From contig NBIV01000121.1 in the NCBI GenBank assembly GCA_003194525.1, forward strand, positions 124,001-188,000: 64,000 nucleotides of DNA, written 5' to 3'. The notes under the pieces were generated by a model. That model was not told the origin of the DNA and did no database searches. It worked only from the letters and a program-made list of their open reading frames with translations. Source of the stretch: Gracilariopsis chorda (Eukaryota; Rhodophyta; Florideophyceae; Gracilariales; Gracilariaceae). The position numbers were made by a program, and so were the translations under genes. This document shows, one piece after another, positions 43,678-54,419 of this stretch (position 1 is its first letter; every line of letters begins with the position of its first letter).

Positions 43678-44621
43678 TGTAGTGCAAAACCTGAGAATGG
43701 GAGGCACTCAAGGATGTTCGAGTCCCTGCCCTTTTGGGAGGTAGACTCAGCGGTTGAGCCCTCCGTCTACCAAGGTGCCGGGTGTAAGACCGAAGGTAGT
43801 TCGGAAATTCCACGGAGGTCAAGAAGAGCGGTAAAAACGGGAAACGGGGAATCACAAGGTAGTCCGGTAATGCCACGGAGGTCAAGAGGAACGGTAAAAC
43901 CGGGAAACGGGGAATCACGCGTACGCTGGAACAGTGCGAACCCAAAAAAGGGGGCTATATACATAGCCATAACAGACCCGACGGTGGGTGCAAAAGCAAC
44001 AAGAAACAACAGAAAAATACCCAAAACAGGGTCCATATCTGTAAAACAGAAAAAAATAGAAATCACACAGGAAGTAGTGACCACAGTATATCTGTAGTCG
44101 TACCGAGCAGGTAGATAGTACATACCGATTACGCTGACCCTCCGGGTAGAGTAATGCACGCTGCAAAGGCAGTACAATCCAGAGCAGGGCGCTTCAGGTC
44201 AAACTGAATACTTATGTGCGACCGAAGACTCGGGTTGACTTTACTTAGTGCTCGCGACTGTGAGGTCACGCTCACCTAAGTAGTTACACTACAGAAAGAA
44301 ATAGTAATAATTAACTAAAATAGTGCACACCTCTCCAGTTCCACACACGTGGCTAGTCCAGTGTCAGGCACCCCAAGTGGTCAACCACAACTACATATAA
44401 CATCACAGCATGGCGCTGTAGTACACGCGCACACGCATCCAATCATTCCACTCCAGTTCCAGTTCTATACCTTCCTAGGTGAACCAATACACCGTAAACC
44501 ATTCCAAATGGTACCACTACAAGGTAGTACAACTCATAAAACTGTAGAGCCGATGCGACACCCACGTCACACTCTTATGAGTTCCATCCTTTCGTATATT
44601 TCGCTTTCGCGTTGCGCTACA
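43678..44621 (-). repeat. Gypsy-1 5' LTR with an internal 63-bp tandem duplication
   Basis: 944 bp. The stretch from 43795 to about 43920 is a 63-bp unit present twice (both copies begin ggtagt and end ggggaatcac); the 3' LTR has one copy near 11272. Confidence 0.85.
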
Positions 44622-47517
44622 CAATCTGGCATCAGTGCAGAGATATGGTGACGGGTTTGTAGATTTTTTGTAGACCAGACAAAAATCTTTTGCCCTCTGA
44701 ATATACGTAAGAACCGTTTTGCATGCTTTCGAATGTTCTATGCCATGCTCTTCAGAGAGTTGACTTAATTTTCCAACTGCATACGCTACATCAGTATGTG
44801 TTCCTAGCATGAGATACATAAGTGATCCAGTTAATTCTGCGTACGGAACACTCGTAGTTATTGCACCAGTTCCACGTTTTTCAAAAGTACTGTTCGCATC
44901 CAAGGGTATACTAATATCTTTGCAGTCCGCCATATTAAATCGTTTTAGCCCAGTTCTTGGGTAGGCACTTTGACACAATTTCAGAATTCCGTTTTCTCGA
45001 TTATAGTCGATTTCAATGCCTATTACATGCCGAATTTCCCCAAGATCCTTCATTTGAAATTTAAAACCCACTTCTTGGTGAAAGCGTTTTCATCCCTGGA
45101 GTTCTGGGAATCAATTCCCAGGTTTTGTTATCATATAAAGACTTCACTTCTTTTTCCATAGCATTTTTACATGAGTCAAATTCTGGCCCTGAAAAGGCTG
45201 CTTTGACAGACTGTGGTGCAATTTCGGTTGCTATCATCATAACGGCGCGTGATCCAATGTTTTCATCATAGTCACCATGCTCGTACGTGAGCCATGTAGG
45301 TTGTATTTGAATTCTTTCACTTCTTCTTGGTGATTCAGAAATATTTAGAGAGTTGTCCAAACTATTCTGGGTGGTTTCTGTACTTTTCGTATTTTCTGAG
45401 AGTTTCTCCGAGTTTTTCTCCTCTATAAATGGTAATGGGTCTCCTGTATCTCTAATGACAAGTCTTTTGGGGCTTCAAGAAAATTTGTTGTTTTAAAAAC
45501 AACAAGGTTTTTTTGTAGTGTCATCCATGAAGCGATAACCAGGACCATCATAACCTAAAAATGTGCAGACTCTCGACTTTGGGTCCCATTCCTTTCTGTT
45601 ATCTTTTGGAATAAGTACATATGCCTTGCAACCAAATACAGGAAGATAACATACGTCTGGTTTCTGTCCTGACCATTTTTCATGCGGAGTCTGATTTTCC
45701 AGAATTTTTGTTGGAATAATATTTCGAAGCACATTTGCAATCTTTCTTGCTTCAGCCCAGAATTGTCCAGAGAGATCATGATAGAATAACATGCATCGAG
45801 CCTTTTCACAGAGGGTACGATTTATCCTCTCAGCAATTCCATTTTGCTGTGGTTGATAAGAGCCAGTACGCTCATGAACAATTTTGTTTGTCTGAAATAT
45901 TACTCTGTGATATTACAAATATATTCCCCTTCGCGGTCATCTCGAATACTTTTCACAGACATTCCTGTCTGATTTTCCACGAGTCTTAAAACTTCTTTGA
46001 TTCTATTCAAAGCTCCATCTTTTGCTCGTAGAAATTTTATAAAAAATCTTCTAGTGTAGTCATCTGTGAATGACATGAGATACCGTTTTCCACCTTTCGA
46101 CTTGACGCTCATAGGACCACATAAATCTGTATAGACGAGGTCCTATGTTCTCTTTGACAGGCACTTTCCTATAGCGGGAAATGACCTTGACACCATTTTT
46201 CCAAGAGCACACCCTCTGCAGGTGCCAACGTCTTTTTGTTTTAAATTTTCTGGAAAACATACAGCTGTTTTCTAAAACATTATCTGTGATAAAACAGATT
46301 TTTCAGCATGTCCAAAGCGAGCATAACAAAATTGCTGATCGTTCAAAGTAGCTGACTATGCAGAATAATGTTTTTCTTTTGTCCTGGTACCTTGAGAATT
46401 ATACGTTAAATTTTTCTTTCTGACTTCAAGCAATTTTTCACTTTCATTTCCTGAAAATATTATGCACAACCCGTTCTGAAACTGTACTTTGGGTCCACGG
46501 TCATCGATTTGAGCGACAGATAGAATACTAGTTGTAATGTCTTGAATGAATAAAACATATCGGACGGAGAGGGTTTGCTTTTTCCCATTTAAGAAAATAT
46601 CCATTGATATACTTTCTTTTTGTTTTGACAATATAGTTGTTCCATCTCCGAGACAGATACTAATCGGTTCAATATTTTTGATAATGTCAATATCAAACCA
46701 CCTGATATTATTTTTCATATGGAACGAAGCTCCTAAATCAATATACCAGGTCCCTGATAATTTTTGATCGCTTCCCTGCGCCATTAAAAATGTTCCTGTA
46801 TCGGTATTGCGACCGACCAATTTCTTGGACTTTCGGTGGTCGTTTATCCTTTTTTGACAGTCTGCGATTTTATGTCCTCTTTTATGGCAGTTGTGAAATT
46901 TATACGGAAATCCGAAATTTTTAGAGCCTAACTTGCTATGCAGTAAATTCCCGAATGAATTTTCTTCGGGAATGGAATTTTTTCTTGACTCTTCGTGGAA
47001 AAAACGAGCATGCATTTCTTCGATGCTTAATTTTTTTGCCATATTTTCCAAGGTTACAATTAAGCTTTCATAGCTTTTTGACAGACTTCGTAATAATCGC
47101 ATTACATATTCCTTCTTCGATTTTTCAACACCTAGCTGTTGGAGTTTTGTCTTCAAATTTCTTTAACTCTTCAATATGTTCCTTTGATAATTGTATTTCT
47201 TTCAGCTTTTTAGAAATAAATTGTTCTTCTGTATCCATTTTGTTCGCCATTCCTTTGTTTTCATATACCTCGGCTAACGCATGCCAGGCTTCTGTACCAG
47301 TTTTTGCGGACTCTACATAAACAATTTGATTTTCGTCGACTGACAAACAAATATCAATGAGAGCTTTTTCATTTGCTTTTGCATTACCTTCTGCTTCACT
47401 AACAGCTTTCCAATAATTTTTCTTCTTAAGATAGTTGATCATTCTGAACTTCGAAGAACAATAATTATCGCCGTTAAGCTTCTCAATTTTGAAGAAATTT
47501 CTCTCTTCGGAATCCAT
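44622..47517 (-). mobile_element. Copia-1 gag, protease, integrase and reverse transcriptase region
   Basis: Reading leftwards from an ATG at 47517: gag N-terminus (MDSEERNFFKIEKLNGDNY), UBN2-type gag, a zinc knuckle (HNCHKRGHKIADCQ), protease (WYIDLGASFHM), integrase core (SFTDDYTRRFFIKFL) and C-terminal part (PVFGCKAYVLIPKD), and reverse transcriptase sequence ending with the copia block MKDLGEIRHVIGIEI and YAVGKLSQLSEEH. Broken. Confidence 0.88.
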
Positions 47518-47718
47518 CTTGAATATTGTACAAAAACTTTGTAATATTGTCTACGGTTACAATAGAATGCTGGTAGACGATTGACAAAAAAGAATAAAGG
47601 TGCTCGACGGTTTACCAATACTTGTACGGCTTCGAACTTCTGCGACGTTGTTCGGATTTCTTGACGGTGAGCCGACTTCTAAGCGTTTACGACAGCGGTA
47701 GTAGTGGTCTTGACGTGG

Positions 47719-47733
47719 GCTGGGCCCATAACC
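47719..47733 (-). promoter_or_regulatory. Copia-1 primer-binding site for an initiator tRNA half
   Basis: Directly next to the 5' LTR the element strand reads GGTTATGGGCCCAGC, the complement of the anticodon stem-loop of eukaryotic initiator tRNA-Met (CTGGGCCCATAACC, anticodon CAT). Drosophila copia is known to prime with a 5' half of this tRNA. Confidence 0.8.
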
Positions 47734-48008
47734 TGTTGTAGTTTGGCCCTGGATACGCTTAGGATAAAACAAACAGTGATTGTTATCACTCACACTCGGC
47801 TTGACTTCAATCTTCCGTCAAACACGAGCTTCTTTACTTTCTTTTATAGTGTTCTAGTAGAGTTCTATAGTGTTCTAGATCTCTACACAATTTCTACCAT
47901 TAAAGCATAACATTTTTCTACATGGTTCTTCTATAGAATCTTCTAGAATTCTCTAGATACTAGCAGTTTCTAGTTGCTTTCTAGAAGCTTCTAGATGCTT
48001 CCACAACA
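47734..48008 (-). repeat. Copia-1 5' LTR
   Basis: 275 bp, bounded by the primer site at 47733 and the target duplication gggca at 48009-48013. Carries the same two heat-shock elements as the other LTR. Confidence 0.93.
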
Positions 48009-48013
48009 GGGCA

Positions 48014-49653
48014 TTCCTTCCGCTGCTTCGGAAGTGGCACCAAGTATACGCGTATCACTACGGGACGCATATTTTCTGCAACCTCGTAAAAGGAGATAGT
48101 GCTGCTGTACACATTGAGACACAACGACAAAACGCTCTTGCTAGCATAAAGGTAAGATAATGAGGACGAAGATGGTTGGAAAAAGATGTTCACCCCGAGA
48201 TGTTCTAATCGCGATTACTGAGCTTCGGTAGCACTGATAACGAGAAAAAAACGTAGCTAGTCCCCACAAGGATGTCTACTTAATACTCCTTCTGTTTTGC
48301 CGTCGTTGCACTTGTGCGTCTTTGACAATGCTTGCGAGCTCTCGTTTTTGGAGTTATCGTCTTTGTTGCGCTTGTGCGCTTTCCGTCGCGTTTGCACGCC
48401 TTCGATTCCCCACTCCTGCCATCTTAGTAGCAGTGGTGTTCTTGTAGAACACACTGAACACGAACACGTAGGGTATTTACCTTACGGGGTAGCACGGCCT
48501 TCGAAGCGTGTCCTTGCTCTGTGTCTCCCAACTTTCAGAACTAGAACATCTACAGAGAGCACAACGTAGATGATCAATAGAAATTACATACATTTCGTAT
48601 CACGCGTGTGGGCAACCGGTACGTTGTGCTCGTTTCTTGCTCGGGTAGATAGAGGATGTTACTTAGTTACCTCTTTCCCAGACATATAGCCTATCTTCCC
48701 AAAACAGAAAGTCATTTTTCCCTAGTATTTTTGTGCAAATTAATCACACACTGTTCAAACTGTATTCAAGACGAAATCACGCGTTCCCGTCTAAAACAAA
48801 ATGTTTTATATTTTCAGCTAAAAGCTGTACACTCTTCACTTCCACAAGTTTCTAAATAAAGCTTAGTGCTGAGGACAAAGCTAACCCCACAAGGGTACAA
48901 TAAACATGGGCTTTTCTGTTCGATCAGCACCCGCCGGACAAATACACGCCACCACTTTTGCCTTGGTGCGATGGTAGTTACAGTTGGCTGCCAGTTTTAG
49001 TCAATTATCGAAAGGGAAAGACATTGCTTGATCTTGAATCATTGTTACGAGTTGATCAAAGCGCTCCACGCCTTCAAAATCTTCATTCTAAAAGCTCTCC
49101 GTATCGAGGCGGCCCCATATTTCGGGAATCTAAAAATACGAAACCTTGGTGCTGCGAGGAGTAGGCGACCGGAGGTGTCCAAGTCGTTTTCTTTGAGTGT
49201 CAGAAACAGCAACTATAATGTCTAACCATTCCAAAGGAATTTTTTTCTTATTCGTATGTCAGGATAAGAAAGGTCAGAAATTATGATTTTTCTGTGCTAC
49301 AGGTACTGTGTATGAACAACAATATATGTGTGTATACATGTATACAATCAGCACAGAGGATATCAGATATCTTGTGCGCTGATTGTCAAGAGCGTAGCGA
49401 ATCATACCTTGTAGACCGTTTTCTACGTAATTAAATTCTGTGCTGCGCTGTTACATTTCGCTGCATGAAAGCAAAAATGTATGCTGATTTTTTCAACAGA
49501 ATAGCTTCTACGTTACCGCTCTCTATTTTCTGTCCCTAAAATCTGGAACGAACCATGCAAAACATCGACACCCGGATCAATCATAGAAACAGTTTCCACT
49601 CATTTTGGCGCTAGACAGGAACGAAGCAAGGCTACAGTTGACTTCCAGACTGC
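48014..49653. other. Gene-free host stretch upstream of the zinc-finger gene
   Basis: No coding sequence can be supported. Notable items are imperfect repeats of a gttgc(a/g)cttgtgcg motif near 48304-48400 and an imperfect palindrome at 49344-49386 (acaatcagc / gctgattgt around gatatcagatatc-like sequence). Confidence 0.5.
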
Positions 49654-49659
49654 TATAAG
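49654..49659 (+). promoter_or_regulatory. TATA-like box of the CCCH zinc-finger gene
   Basis: TATAAG, 106-111 bp upstream of the ATG at 49765, the same distance as the TATA boxes of the peroxidase genes in this window. Confidence 0.35.
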
Positions 49660-49764
49660 TGTAATAAACCGTGATACGAATCGCCTGCATCTGGTTCGCT
49701 TTACCTTCCAGCGCTCGAATGTTCATTTCACGCAAGCTTTCTGTTCTCCATTTTCTCGTTCATC

Positions 49765-50892
49765 ATGTCCCATTCACGATATAGCTACAAGGATCACGAC
49801 AAGAACCGGAACCCTATCGATGCAAAGGAAAACTTGCGATACGATTTATCGCAGACGATACTGGAATGCCAATCTGTGGCACAAACTTACAACGCCGACG
49901 ATCGCTTACTGGGACCACGTCATTTGAATACTGAACGCTTTCCAGAAAGTTTACCATCACGGGCCATTTCAAAACGTCCTGGCGTTCATCACTCACCACA
50001 TTATCGTGGATTTGTCTCATGTGGGCTTGGAAGGACTCGTAGCAGGACCACATGCACGCAAAAGCATCAACAGAATTCCGAACACAATGAGTCGTCACTG
50101 AACCACTTCTTGGATTTTTTAAATGAGTCTGACGCTGATAGTGAACCGTTTTCCCAACGTGACACGGCATTGCAAACAAGACACAAACAGTCAGCTCTCT
50201 TTTCGGAAAGGCAAGATGATGAAGACATCGAGAGGATCTTGAGGCTTTTAGAAGATACCACCTTCGACACCCACTCACGCCGCACGCCAGTATTACCTGG
50301 CAAAACAGAAGGTGACTGTGTTAATGTTAATAAGATGGTGCCCTCTGTACTAAGCAAGGTCTTTTCTTGCCCACCGACCGAGTTGGATGAAATGAGAAAT
50401 TCTGGCACTCTTTCTGAAACTCGACGCAGTTGTAAGGCCTTTTCTGCAGTAATCACTTCGTCGAACGGTGGCACATATTCTGTATCCAGTGAAAACCCGG
50501 AAATGCGAAACAGACTTTTAAGTGTTTCACAACCAGGTTCGACTCAAACAGGATGTGATGCACCCCATAACCGTACAGTGAGGAAAAACCCTTTGTACAA
50601 GACTGAGTTGTGTCGACAATATGCTCTAGACGGAACTTGTCGGTACGGAAGAAAATGTCAGTTCGCACATGGGGAACACGAGAAAAGGGAACCAGAACTT
50701 CACCCGCAATACAAGACCAAGTTGTGCATGAACTATCAGAAGGATGGACATTGTCGTTATGGACTCTTATGTAACTTTGTTCATGGTCCAAATGATCCTT
50801 TGCAATATCTGCATAACCAGGGTGCTCAGAGAGAACTGCGAAAAGATAACCCGCTGCCTCAGTTTAACTGGATTTCTCCGTTTGAGAAATAG
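49765..50892 (+). CDS. TTP/TIS11-type tandem CCCH zinc-finger protein
   Basis: An intronless 375-residue protein with two C-terminal CCCH fingers of the tristetraprolin class. Finger 1 is C283-X8-C292-X5-C298-X3-H302 and finger 2 is C321-X8-C330-X5-C336-X3-H340, separated by 18 residues exactly as in TTP. Each has the YKT(E/K)L lead-in. Proteins of this class bind AU-rich RNA elements and recruit deadenylases, so the likely role is mRNA turnover. The N-terminal 270 residues are Ser-, Arg- and Asp-rich, without a recognisable domain, and probably disordered. The ATG gives the longest frame and lies just downstream of a TATA-like box. It is the only clear host gene between the retroelement clusters. 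RNA targets cannot be told from sequence. Confidence 0.88.
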   Translation: MSHSRYSYKDHDKNRNPIDAKENLRYDLSQTILECQSVAQTYNADDRLLGPRHLNTERFPESLPSRAISKRPGVHHSPHYRGFVSCGLGRTRSRTTCTQKHQQNSEHNESSLNHFLDFLNESDADSEPFSQRDTALQTRHKQSALFSERQDDEDIERILRLLEDTTFDTHSRRTPVLPGKTEGDCVNVNKMVPSVLSKVFSCPPTELDEMRNSGTLSETRRSCKAFSAVITSSNGGTYSVSSENPEMRNRLLSVSQPGSTQTGCDAPHNRTVRKNPLYKTELCRQYALDGTCRYGRKCQFAHGEHEKREPELHPQYKTKLCMNYQKDGHCRYGLLCNFVHGPNDPLQYLHNQGAQRELRKDNPLPQFNWISPFEK

Positions 50893-52299
50893 TGGTAAGG
50901 ACGAAGGTGCTTCTCTAATCGCAGCGCTCAATGGAGTTGGTTTCTTTTCTATTTTAATGCTAAACTGTACCCAGACGATAGATTTTCGAGGACCCGAATA
51001 AGTGGATTTATTTGAGCCGATTTGGACTGCGACGAGGCGCGGATGCCCTTCCACCGGACAGCTCATTGCACAAATTCGGATCTACGATTATATTGAATAT
51101 CTCTGGGGATCGTACTGAAATTTCTACTTCCTTACCGATATATACGATAAGCGAATTTCTCTTTTCAAACTACAGAGGTGGAAATGTGATTGCTATCATG
51201 TGTACATCTTGCCCGAAACTCGCTTAGGTTCCACGCGTAAGTATAAATTTAGGACGAAGCTGTGTATGCTCAGTGGCACTGCCCCTTTTGCAATCCCATA
51301 TTCAAAAAGTTATCCACCCCGCAGTCGAGCTGTTGGTCTATTGGTAATGTAGTCACTTATTCTCTTTCGTTCACTAAAAGCTGAATCTATATATATTATT
51401 GTTCGCTTCTAGGCTGTCGCCGAGCAAAGAGCTTTATTGTTTCGGGAAAGGGGGGCAGACTCGGCAAGTCTGGCACCAAGATCTCAGAAGAACTGTGATC
51501 TTGCAGTGCATTCCAGAAGTATGATACTGTTCCTAGGGAAGGGTGGGTGGGAATTTGAAGTGCTGAAAGAAGTACGAGATCTGATATCAACAGATTGGTC
51601 ATCACTCAACAGAATGTCTGACCAAGATCGGCTTCGCCGGTTTCTCTTCGTCCAAAGCCTCTTTCAGTACTTCACAGCCTAAAATCGCTCAAATCCACTT
51701 CTTCGTTTTCTCGAAAATACTGTACAGTTCCGAGTCATTTCTGTTTAAGCTGTTCAATGGGCTAAGCAAAGTTGCAAACATACGTTTCCTCAGGGAGACA
51801 CCAAAAGCGTTAACCTGTTGCACGAAAAAAGGATTGCGATTTGTGAATATGTTACAAGGGCAAATCGCAGTTGTGCGAAGAAGACTTGAATTGAATAGAA
51901 GCCGAGGACCGTAGATGTCGATTCCAAAACTTTTGCATGGATCTGCTTGCGAGGCAAGGAAAAGACCTTTTTCCTCATCACAAAGCCGTACAAAGTCTAC
52001 CTTAACAGCTGCCCAAGAGTTCGGCCCACTCCGACATCATTTTTCTTTTTCTTGGCAGCCAGACCATTCAAAACCTCAAGGTTATCCACTTCACCATATG
52101 CCACCTCAAGATTTGCCGCAGTTTCAGCGTTGCTCAAAAGTAAAAGGCAAGCTGAATGCTATTAGATCGAATGTATGCGACGAATTATTCATTTACAAAG
52201 ACACTCGCCAGTATACATGGATGTGTTCAGCAGTTTCCGGCTCTGGGATTGTTTTCGTTGGGTGGTGGGCGGGGGGTTCCTAAGGGGTTTCTAAAATCC
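50893..52299. other. 3' flank of the zinc-finger gene, no supportable gene
   Basis: Open frames are short and overlap in several frames (for example 51437-51682 and 51915-52283); none shows a known domain. Part of it is presumably the 3' untranslated region of the CCCH gene. The right end may already belong to the decayed gypsy copy that follows. Confidence 0.45.
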
Positions 52300-53280
52300 C
52301 CGTTTCGCAACCCCTCACTTCTCGAATTCGTCAAAAGCGATCAGCATGAAGAGCTCAAAGTTGCTGCCAACGACATGGTGGAGGACGCGCAAAACAATGG
52401 CATGGAAGCCAAACAATTGACAGAGCTCATAAATTCCTCGAGGTGAACATGAACATCTTTCACGAACCTCTTTCCACTGATCCAACAGCGAAAACTACGC
52501 CTCTAAAGATTAAATTGGTCTCAAGCGCTTAGCCCGTTCGTGCACGTCTCCAGACGACTCTCAAAATCAACGAATCTCTCTTCACAACTTTGTCCACGTT
52601 TTCCTTACACCGGTATCGCTTGCGCAAATCCAACTACCTTATGAGCCCGTGCCTCTCTTGATTAGTATAAAACCTATCAGCCCGATTCTGATTCACAGTT
52701 GGCCTTCGTTCGGAGAATTATGTCACGATCAACCACCAATACTGCATGCCAAACATTGAGCAAAAACTCGTAAAACTCGGAGGATTTCAATTCATTCCCA
52801 CTTTCGATCTCTCTTATGGATACTGGCTGTTTCGTTTACAAGAAAATTTTTTAAGTTCCACAGTTTTTCATCAGTGAATGCGATTTTCTTCCCCACACAA
52901 GTATTGCACGATACCATTATTGACTTGGAACACCTCAAATCAGCGCTTGCCGAGATCTTTCTAAAGAAACTTTGTCAACACCATCTTTATTGGCTTGATG
53001 ATTTCCTTCTACACATAAACGCGGTAAAAAGAGCTTTAATACATTAGTAAGCTCTTCCAGGTGTGCAAAGAGCACCTTCTCCGACTTTTCACAAAACAGT
53101 GTACATCCTCTTTCCCATTGCGATCAATTGTTCTGAGAGAATCACAAGCAAAAGCGGCCTTCGACCGCAGGCGACACTGCGTGCCGCGTTCGATAAGTAA
53201 CTGTTTACAAACACTGAGTGCGCACGAAGAGTGCCTCGAGACAAAAAGGCAAACTTCTAACTTGAAGGAAATTTAAAGCA
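52300..53280 (+). mobile_element. Decayed Ty3/gypsy fragment (pol)
   Basis: Plus-strand frames keep recognisable reverse transcriptase pieces in the right order: a segment with MPNIEQKLVKLGG near 52750, FDLSYGYW near 52810 and WLDDFLLH near 52990. A helical stretch near 52320-52440 (LLEFVKSDQHEELK) fits the region before reverse transcriptase. The style is that of the element at the right edge of the window rather than of Gypsy-1/2/3. Heavily broken and old; no LTRs seen. Confidence 0.55.
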
Positions 53281-53374
53281 AAACGACTTGTAAGAGCATC
53301 TCTATCAAGAGACCTAAAAGTGTATCCCAAACTTGCCAAATTTCTAAATATGGTTGACTTCACGTCTGGCATCT

Positions 53375-53602
53375 CTAACAGTGATTGCCAAAGCCAAAAA
53401 TGTCACCAGAAACAGTTTCATGATCGGAGATTATGCAAGCGACCCTTTTGACTTGCAGTCTTAAGCTAAAACTCTCTGCAGATATCCATGCTCTGCAAAG
53501 ATATAGATCTTCATCAGGAGTGAAGTTGGGACCTCGTGACCTGCCCATCTTTGAAACTGCGACAATCATGGCCCGGACTTTGCGGAACAACTGTTGACGC
53601 AT
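53375..53602 (-). pseudogene. Remnant of a SANT/Myb-like domain protein
   Basis: The minus-strand frame contains RSRGPNFTPDEDLYLCRAWIS, which resembles the start of the SANT/Myb-like domain of a protein family that accompanies PIF/Harbinger transposases and also occurs as plant NAM-associated proteins. The similarity fades after about 25 residues and the frame ends soon after, so only a fragment remains. The family call rests on recall of the motif, not on a search. Confidence 0.35.
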
Positions 53603-53924
53603 TCAGTTGCAAAGGTATGTGGAAGTCATTATTCTGGTCTCAAAATGGCGCAAAGTAGAAGTAGTGCACAGCGGCACACTTGGCAAAAACTTGGCGCAAC
53701 GCAGTCAGTCTTTCAGTTAGGTTGCAACCTAAACTTCCGACTAAATTGTCTTCAGAATAGCTTGAAGATTAGGTCGCAATCTAAACAAATTAGGCTTTTG
53801 GGACTTGATAGAGATGCGTTCTGGGATCGGTACCAAATATTTAGGTACTTGGGTCTTTGATAGAGATTTTTCAGGCAGTTCCCTCCCCCTTTTGCCCTAA
53901 GTGCAGAGGGGGAGAAAGCCTGTG

Positions 53925-54138
53925 AAAGGTGTGGAGGGTGTGAAGGGTGTTTCCTCCGGCCGGTGGTGCTCAGGTCAGCGCCGCCCGCTGCTCTTTATAG
54001 TCCTACAATTCTAATTAAAATGTACGTAATTAGGAGAGGTCTGCATTTGTAATCAAGAGAGTTGGACAAGATTACAAATGCAACTGACACTGAATTACAA
54101 AAACCGATAGTGCAGCCGTACAATTGCGTGTCCTCACA
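53925..54138 (-). repeat. Copia-2 3' LTR
   Basis: About 214 bp, clearly homologous to 59127-59342 over its whole length. Confidence 0.8.
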
Positions 54139-54419
54139 CTGTCCCTCGCAAACAACTCTAAAGTTATTTGCGCATCATTAATGCCACCGTTAAAAACCCA
54201 AATATCAGCAAAAACCATATAGGATAAAAAGCTGCATAGTTAGGAAAAGGTATAGCAATGTAATACTTATCTAAATCCAAAATAGTGTTTTCAAGAACAG
54301 ATAATCTGGATAAAACGCAAAGAAACAAAAACAAAACAAGAAACAAAAAAAAAGATTGGTCAATAAATGTTCAACAGTTATTGTAGTCCGCACAAAACAG
54401 AAAGTTGGTATAAGCTTTC

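Larger units (their letters stand above)
11156..44621 (-). mobile_element. Gypsy-1: Ty3/gypsy chromovirus inside Copia-1 (broken)
   Basis: LTRs at 11156-12093 and 43678-44621 begin TGTAGTGCAAAACCTG and end CTACA. Own length without Gypsy-2 and Gypsy-3 is about 10.1 kb. Minus-strand order: 5' LTR, gag (43535-41740, then 29836-29482), protease (29437-28601), reverse transcriptase, RNase H and integrase (17140-13687), chromodomain (13077-12850), an antisense open frame and the 3' LTR. A purine-rich tract (complement of 12094-12111) fits the 3' end. The element is clearly broken, with roughly ten or more disruptive changes besides the two insertions. LTR divergence is near 8% by eye. The flanks tcaac and caatc do not form a perfect target duplication. 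Confidence 0.9.
10427..48008 (-). mobile_element. Copia-1: Ty1/copia LTR retrotransposon split by nested insertions (broken)
   Basis: The outermost element of a 37.6-kb nest. Terminal repeats of 275 bp start TG and end CA, and the 5-bp target duplication gggca is perfect (10422-10426 and 48009-48013). Its own length without the inserts is about 4.1 kb. Gag and protease lie at the right, integrase follows, and reverse transcriptase and RNase H lie toward the left, on the minus strand. The internal region is broken with roughly half a dozen or more disruptive changes, in addition to the Gypsy-1 insertion. The LTRs differ at only about three positions, which makes it look young, but see the age conflict with its inserts. 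Confidence 0.93.

Noticed and set aside
48257-48569. Opposed short frames near 48.3 kb
   Set aside because: They overlap on both strands in a repetitive gttgc/cttgtgcg stretch; no support for a gene.
51437-52283. Short plus-strand frames downstream of the zinc-finger gene
   Set aside because: No domain, no consistent codon pattern, probable untranslated or relic sequence.
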